A stretch of 64,000 bases of DNA, taken from Actinomycetota bacterium (lineage in GTDB: Bacteria > Actinomycetota > Actinomycetes > Nanopelagicales > Nanopelagicaceae). Below the pieces are notes generated by a model. It ran no database searches and had not been told where the DNA came from. It saw only the letters and a list, made by a program, of their open reading frames with translations. How positions within the stretch are numbered: position 1 is the first letter of the stretch; the number at the start of each line of letters is the position of its first letter. Positions 60,318-64,000 of this stretch are shown in pieces. The DNA lies in assembly GCA_947372165.1 (NCBI GenBank), contig CANBSP010000002.1:62001-126000 (forward strand), written 5' to 3'. The translations under genes were made by a program, and so were the position numbers.

Positions 60318-61802
60318 ATGGCAAAGCAGATCAAGGGACCAACCGATCACGTCGTTATTGTCGGCGCAGGTCTTGCCGGGCTCAGTACAGCGCTTCGGTT
60401 AGCTGGCGCTGGCCGCAAAGTCACTGTTCTCGAGCGCGAGAGCGTCCCGGGTGGGCGAAATGGTCTTCTCAATAAAGAAGGCTATGCCTTCGACACAGGT
60501 CCAACCGTGCTCACCATGCCATCGCTCATCGCAGATGCCTTTGCCTGTGTCGGGGAGGATATGAAGGATTGGCTCGAACTTATTCCAGTCTCACCGCTCT
60601 ATCGTGCCTTCTATGACGATGGCTCCCAGCTCGATGTCCATGCAGATACTGCGCGAATGCAAGAAGAGATTCGAAACGTCATTGGCGAAGATGAGGCGCG
60701 CGGCTATGCCAAGTATGTCGATTTCGTCACGAAGCTTTATAAGTATGAGATGAATGATTTCATCGATCGCAATATCGATAGCCCGCTCAATCTGGTCACC
60801 CCAAACCTAGCGCGACTTGTCGCACTAGGTGGATTCCGCCGATTAGCTCCGAAGGTTGAACAATTCCTTAAAGACCCTCGCACCCAACGCGTCTACTCCT
60901 TTCAAGCGATGTATGCCGGCGTGAGCCCGCAGCAAGCTCTCGCTATCTATGCTGTGATCGCTTACATGGATTCAGTCAATGGTGTCTTCTTCCCTAAGGG
61001 TGGCATGCATGCCGTCCCTCGCGCACTCGCTGCTGCAGCAGCAAAGCACGGCGTTGATTTCCATTACAACACGACTGTTGCAGAGGTCGAACACCATAAT
61101 GGACGTGCAACTGCGGTCATAACCGAGGCGGGCGAACGCTTTGAATGCGATGTTGTTGTCTTAAATCCAGATCTACCTGTTGCGTGGCGAGAACTGCTCG
61201 GCAAGACGCCGCGAAAGGTTGCAAAGCTGCAGTACTCCCCTTCTTGCGTGACACTCCTTGTTGGATCAAATAAGTCCTACGACCGACTCGCTCATCACAA
61301 TATCCACTTTGGAAAGTCTTGGGATGGCGTCTTTGATGAGTTGATCAATAAGAAGATCTTGATGACCGACCCAAGTCTGCTTGTCACGGTGCCAAGCATG
61401 GACGATCCATCACTTGCACCTGCTGGAAAGAACTCCTATTACGTACTCTTCCCTACCCCTAATCTCACCGCAGATATTGATTGGAAGAAGATCGGCCCAC
61501 GCTATCGCGACCAGATGATTGCCACTTTGGAGGCACGAGGGTACGAGGGCTTTGGTGACTCAATTGAAGTCGAACATATGATCACCCCGCTTGATTGGCA
61601 GGCAATGGGAATGGAGGCTGGCGCACCATTTGCTAGCGCCCATACATTTATGCAGACCGGGCCCTTTAGACCCCGCAATATCGCGCAAGGTTTTGAGAAT
61701 GTGGTCTTTGCTGGGTCCGGTACTCAACCTGGCGTTGGCGTACCCATGGTCTTAATCTCGGGACGCCTTGCTGCCGAACGTATCGTCGGAAGCATCAAGT
61801 AA
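60318..61802 (+). CDS. crtI: Phytoene desaturase
   Basis: CrtI (494 aa). HVVIVGAGLAGLSTALRLAG is the FAD-binding motif; VPGGRNGLLNKEGYAFDTGP and VLTMPSLIADAF follow; the C-terminal signature FAGSGTQPGVGVPMVLISGR is complete. It desaturates phytoene towards lycopene. ATG 60318 is chosen; an open frame upstream belongs to idsA read in another frame. No crtB, cyclase or blh gene is adjacent. Confidence 0.92.
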   Translation: MAKQIKGPTDHVVIVGAGLAGLSTALRLAGAGRKVTVLERESVPGGRNGLLNKEGYAFDTGPTVLTMPSLIADAFACVGEDMKDWLELIPVSPLYRAFYDDGSQLDVHADTARMQEEIRNVIGEDEARGYAKYVDFVTKLYKYEMNDFIDRNIDSPLNLVTPNLARLVALGGFRRLAPKVEQFLKDPRTQRVYSFQAMYAGVSPQQALAIYAVIAYMDSVNGVFFPKGGMHAVPRALAAAAAKHGVDFHYNTTVAEVEHHNGRATAVITEAGERFECDVVVLNPDLPVAWRELLGKTPRKVAKLQYSPSCVTLLVGSNKSYDRLAHHNIHFGKSWDGVFDELINKKILMTDPSLLVTVPSMDDPSLAPAGKNSYYVLFPTPNLTADIDWKKIGPRYRDQMIATLEARGYEGFGDSIEVEHMITPLDWQAMGMEAGAPFASAHTFMQTGPFRPRNIAQGFENVVFAGSGTQPGVGVPMVLISGRLAAERIVGSIK

Positions 61803-61808
61803 GACTTC

Positions 61809-62357
61809 TTAAATCAAGACCGTAATCGGAACCTTGATCCCTGAGGCTAAGAACTTTTCGCGTCCGCCCAGGCCATCGATCTCCATAAGTACTGCGACGC
61901 TATCGACGATCGCCCCGCATTGTTCGATCAACTTTGCAGCAGCGCCAAGTGTCCCGCCGGTTGCTAAAACATCATCGATGAGGAGAACGCGCTCGCCGGT
62001 TTTAAGAGCATCAATATGAATTTGAAGTGTCGCTTCGCCATATTCAAGGGCATAGCTATGTGAGTACGCCTCATAGGGCAACTTGCCGCTCTTGCGGATG
62101 GGAACGAAACCCTTACCTGTTAATTGCGCAATAGCACTTGCAAAGATGAAGCCACGTGCTTCTACTCCGGCAACAAGATCGTAGGAGTCACTGACTTCAG
62201 AGAAGGCGCGAACCGTCTTCGCAAAAGCTGCTCCTTCGCGAAGCAGTGGCGTGATGTCCTTGAAGAGGATGCCTTCACTTGGAAAGTTCGGAACATCACG
62301 AATCAGGCCCCGAAGGAGATCCTTCAGAGCCTGATCGGTGATATGTGAGGTATTAAT
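61809..62357 (-). CDS. apt: Adenine phosphoribosyltransferase without a canonical start codon
   Basis: Apt salvages adenine with PRPP. Reading the frame back from the stop gives 183 codons with LIRDVPNFPSEGILFKDITP, VAGVEARGFIFASAIA, VPIRKSGKLPYEAY and the PRPP loop VLLIDDVLATGGTL, all intact, for a normal length near 180. No ATG, GTG or TTG occurs in frame before codon 93. ATT at 62357 overlaps the permease stop as TAATT, just where TAATG would be expected; the next candidate is CTG at codon 11 (172 aa). The start at 62357 is thus the best guess, and a sequence error of one base is possible. Confidence 0.82.
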   Translation of the reverse strand: MNTSHITDQALKDLLRGLIRDVPNFPSEGILFKDITPLLREGAAFAKTVRAFSEVSDSYDLVAGVEARGFIFASAIAQLTGKGFVPIRKSGKLPYEAYSHSYALEYGEATLQIHIDALKTGERVLLIDDVLATGGTLGAAAKLIEQCGAIVDSVAVLMEIDGLGGREKFLASGIKVPITVLI

Positions 62358-63871
62358 TACTTGCTAATCCAAAGATTAATTGGAGATTGCAAGAAGTAGA
62401 TCACGAAGAGTCCAGATACTACGTAAAGAAGCGCATGGACTTCCTTAGCGCGACCTTGAACTACGCGGACTAAGACGTGAGACAAGAATCCTGCACCGAT
62501 ACCTACTGAGATGTTGTAGGTAAATGGCATCAGAATGATGCTCAAGAACGCTGGGATTCCAATGCCGTAATCAGACCATTCAACTTCCTTGATCTGAGAC
62601 ATCATCAAGAAACCAACGATGACGAGAGCAGGGGTTGCAGCCTCGTAAGGAATGACCTTAACGAGAGGTGCGAGGAATGTTGTGAGCAGGAAGAGAACTC
62701 CAGTCACGACTGAGGCAAGGCCGGTCCGAGCACCTTCACCAACACCTGAAGCTGATTCAATGTAAGAGGTGTTGGAGGAGATGCTTCCAACGCCGCCTGC
62801 AGCTGCTGCAAGTGAGTCAACAAAGAGGATCTTGTTGTTATTAGGGATATTGCCCTGAGCATCGATCAATCCAGCTTCGGTACCAATCGCTGTGACGGTT
62901 CCGACTGTATCGAAGAAGTCAGAGAGGAGAAGTGTGAAGACGAGGAGCACTGCTGCAACGATAGATACTCCAGCTACATGGAATCCACCGAAAAGGCTGA
63001 AGTGACCAAAGAGGCTGAAATCTGGCTTAGCAACAATGTTGTGAGGGATCGAAGGAACGTTGAGTCCCCAACCCTTTGGGTTGATGTAATCGCCCGATGG
63101 AATGACGAAACCCTTGTAATCAGCGGGCATCTTGCCGCCGAATACATTCGTGACCACGCCTGCAGGAAGATAGTTTTCACCGATCTTGAAGGCCTTCTCG
63201 ACGATGATGGAGAGAACTGTTGAAGCTACAACTCCGATCAAGATCGCACCCTTGATCTTACGAACCATGAGGATGATCATCAAGATGAGTCCAAAAGCGA
63301 AGACGAGGATTGGCCAGCCAACGAGGTTTCCGTTATCGCCAAGGGTTACAGGAACTGGTCCTTGACCTGTACGACGAACGAATCCGGAGTCGACAAGACC
63401 GATCAAAGTAATGAAGAGTCCGATACCGACTGAAATAGCAATTTTGAGTTGTTGTGGCACAGCACGGAAGACCGCGGTGCGGAATCCGGTGAGTACCAAA
63501 ACGGTAATGATGATTCCCTCAACGACGATAAGGCCCATTGCATCTGCCCAAGTCATTCGAGAAGCAATTCCAACTGCGACGAAGGTGTTAAGACCAAGTC
63601 CGGTTGCAAGCGCTAACGGGAAGTTAGCAAATGCGCCCATAAGCAGGGTAAGTAACCCAGCCATGAGTGCGGTCATCGCAGCGATTGCTGCAAAGTTTGC
63701 ACCAGTGGTTCCACCACCGAGGTAGTGGCCAGTTGAGTCTTTAGCGCCACCAAGAATAAGTGGGTTTAACGCGACGATGTAAGCCATAGTGAAGAAGGTG
63801 ACGAAACCGCCACGAATTTCACGAGCTACAGTCGATCCGCGCTCAGAGATCTTGAAGAACGAATCAAGCAT
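62357..63871 (-). CDS. Purine permease, NCS2/AzgA-PbuG type
   Basis: A 504-residue transporter with about 13 hydrophobic segments. EIRGGFVTFFTMAYIVALNP opens it; ATGLGLNTFVAVGI, LSDFFDTVGTVTAIG, SNTSYIESASGVGEGARTGL and related segments follow, as in guanine/hypoxanthine/adenine permeases of the AzgA group. It is probably co-transcribed with apt, pairing uptake with salvage. AGAAAGG precedes ATG 63871. Confidence 0.9.
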   Translation of the reverse strand: MLDSFFKISERGSTVAREIRGGFVTFFTMAYIVALNPLILGGAKDSTGHYLGGGTTGANFAAIAAMTALMAGLLTLLMGAFANFPLALATGLGLNTFVAVGIASRMTWADAMGLIVVEGIIITVLVLTGFRTAVFRAVPQQLKIAISVGIGLFITLIGLVDSGFVRRTGQGPVPVTLGDNGNLVGWPILVFAFGLILMIILMVRKIKGAILIGVVASTVLSIIVEKAFKIGENYLPAGVVTNVFGGKMPADYKGFVIPSGDYINPKGWGLNVPSIPHNIVAKPDFSLFGHFSLFGGFHVAGVSIVAAVLLVFTLLLSDFFDTVGTVTAIGTEAGLIDAQGNIPNNNKILFVDSLAAAAGGVGSISSNTSYIESASGVGEGARTGLASVVTGVLFLLTTFLAPLVKVIPYEAATPALVIVGFLMMSQIKEVEWSDYGIGIPAFLSIILMPFTYNISVGIGAGFLSHVLVRVVQGRAKEVHALLYVVSGLFVIYFLQSPINLWISK

Positions 63872-63893
63872 GAGGGACCTTTCTAATTTTTTA

Positions 63894-63915
63894 ACGAGGG
63901 TGGTTGCGACCTCGT
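63894..63915. promoter_or_regulatory. Hairpin in the purine permease leader
   Basis: ACGAGG (63894-63899) and CCTCGT (63910-63915) form a 6-bp stem just upstream of the ribosome site of the permease. No purine-riboswitch core is visible in the 129 bp available; a translational control element is possible. Confidence 0.35.
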
Positions 63916-64000
63916 GTGAAGTGACGGCTCACAGACCGGGGAATGGGTAAAGGGTAGAAGACAGAACGTACTTTCTCAGGTATCCCACTCTCGACTTTGG

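Noticed and set aside
63872-64000. Purine riboswitch before the permease
   Set aside because: The available 129 bp lack the conserved three-way-junction core; only a short hairpin is present. More upstream sequence lies outside the window.
1-64000. Insertion sequences, prophage, integrase or tRNA genes
   Set aside because: No transposase or integrase motifs, no terminal inverted repeats with target duplications, and no cloverleaf-like sequence in the gaps I read; tRNA detection by eye is imperfect.

Overview
The window comes from an actinobacterium with a compact genome. By eye it is near 50% G+C and very densely coded, with most genes joined by ATGA or TAATG overlaps. Actinobacterial marks are: a PriA-like HisA with no trpF nearby; a dcw cluster without ftsA or ddl but with sepF, yggS, pgeF and yggT after ftsZ; a eukaryote-type IleRS; a DUF3040 protein; DnaE2 beside DnaE; and an actinobacterial-type LexA box. 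Density, moderate G+C and a glycosylated-carotenoid cluster would suit a streamlined aquatic lineage such as Nanopelagicales, but that placement is inference. I see no rRNA, tRNA, transposase, prophage or CRISPR array.

Layout. 1-14255 (minus): one long amino-acid run in transcription order hisD-hisC-hisB-hisH-priA-hisF-hisI-trpE-(49-aa membrane protein)-trpC-trpB-trpA-mauE/doxX-dsbA-like-lgt-VIT, then gltB, cut by the window start. 14312-20272 (minus): dnaE, rluD, lspA and a DksA/TraR-like protein with a Lys/Ala/Pro-rich N-terminus; ileS follows on plus. 23640-40555 (minus): the division and cell-wall cluster mraZ-rsmH-ftsL-ftsI-murE-murF-mraY-murD-ftsW-murG-murC-ftsQ-ftsZ-pgeF-yggS-sepF-yggT. 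40784-43403 (plus): ABC-2 exporter. 43441-48827 (minus): a DUF3040 protein and an SOS-type mutagenesis cassette (DUF6504-like, DnaE2, DinB). 48951-52728: a TauE/SafE transporter, an unusual split b6-type cytochrome b operon, a small LuxR-type HTH protein and a two-TM protein. 52824-61802: carotenoid genes (hydrolase, crtA-like, cruF, cruG, crtD-like, idsA, crtI) with a divergent CDP-alcohol phosphotransferase and metF between them. 61809-63871 (minus): apt and a purine permease.

How it fits together. The first block makes His and Trp, PriA probably serving both, and ends in nitrogen assimilation and envelope maturation. The dcw block makes meso-DAP peptidoglycan and the divisome and appears to be controlled by MraZ through five 10-bp-phased TGG repeats. 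The mutagenesis cassette has a perfect palindromic LexA site over its first start codon. The carotenoid block supplies GGPP synthase, desaturases, a C-1 hydratase, a ketolase-like enzyme and a glycosyltransferase, but no phytoene synthase or cyclase.

Less ordinary signals: 9-bp tandem repeats placed repeatedly at gene ends and leaders; a recurring TAnnnT box 6-8 nt before the start codon, indicating leaderless mRNAs; an apt gene with no ATG, GTG or TTG start; and a cytochrome b6-like pair whose second subunit carries a large extracytoplasmic insert and has no Rieske partner here.
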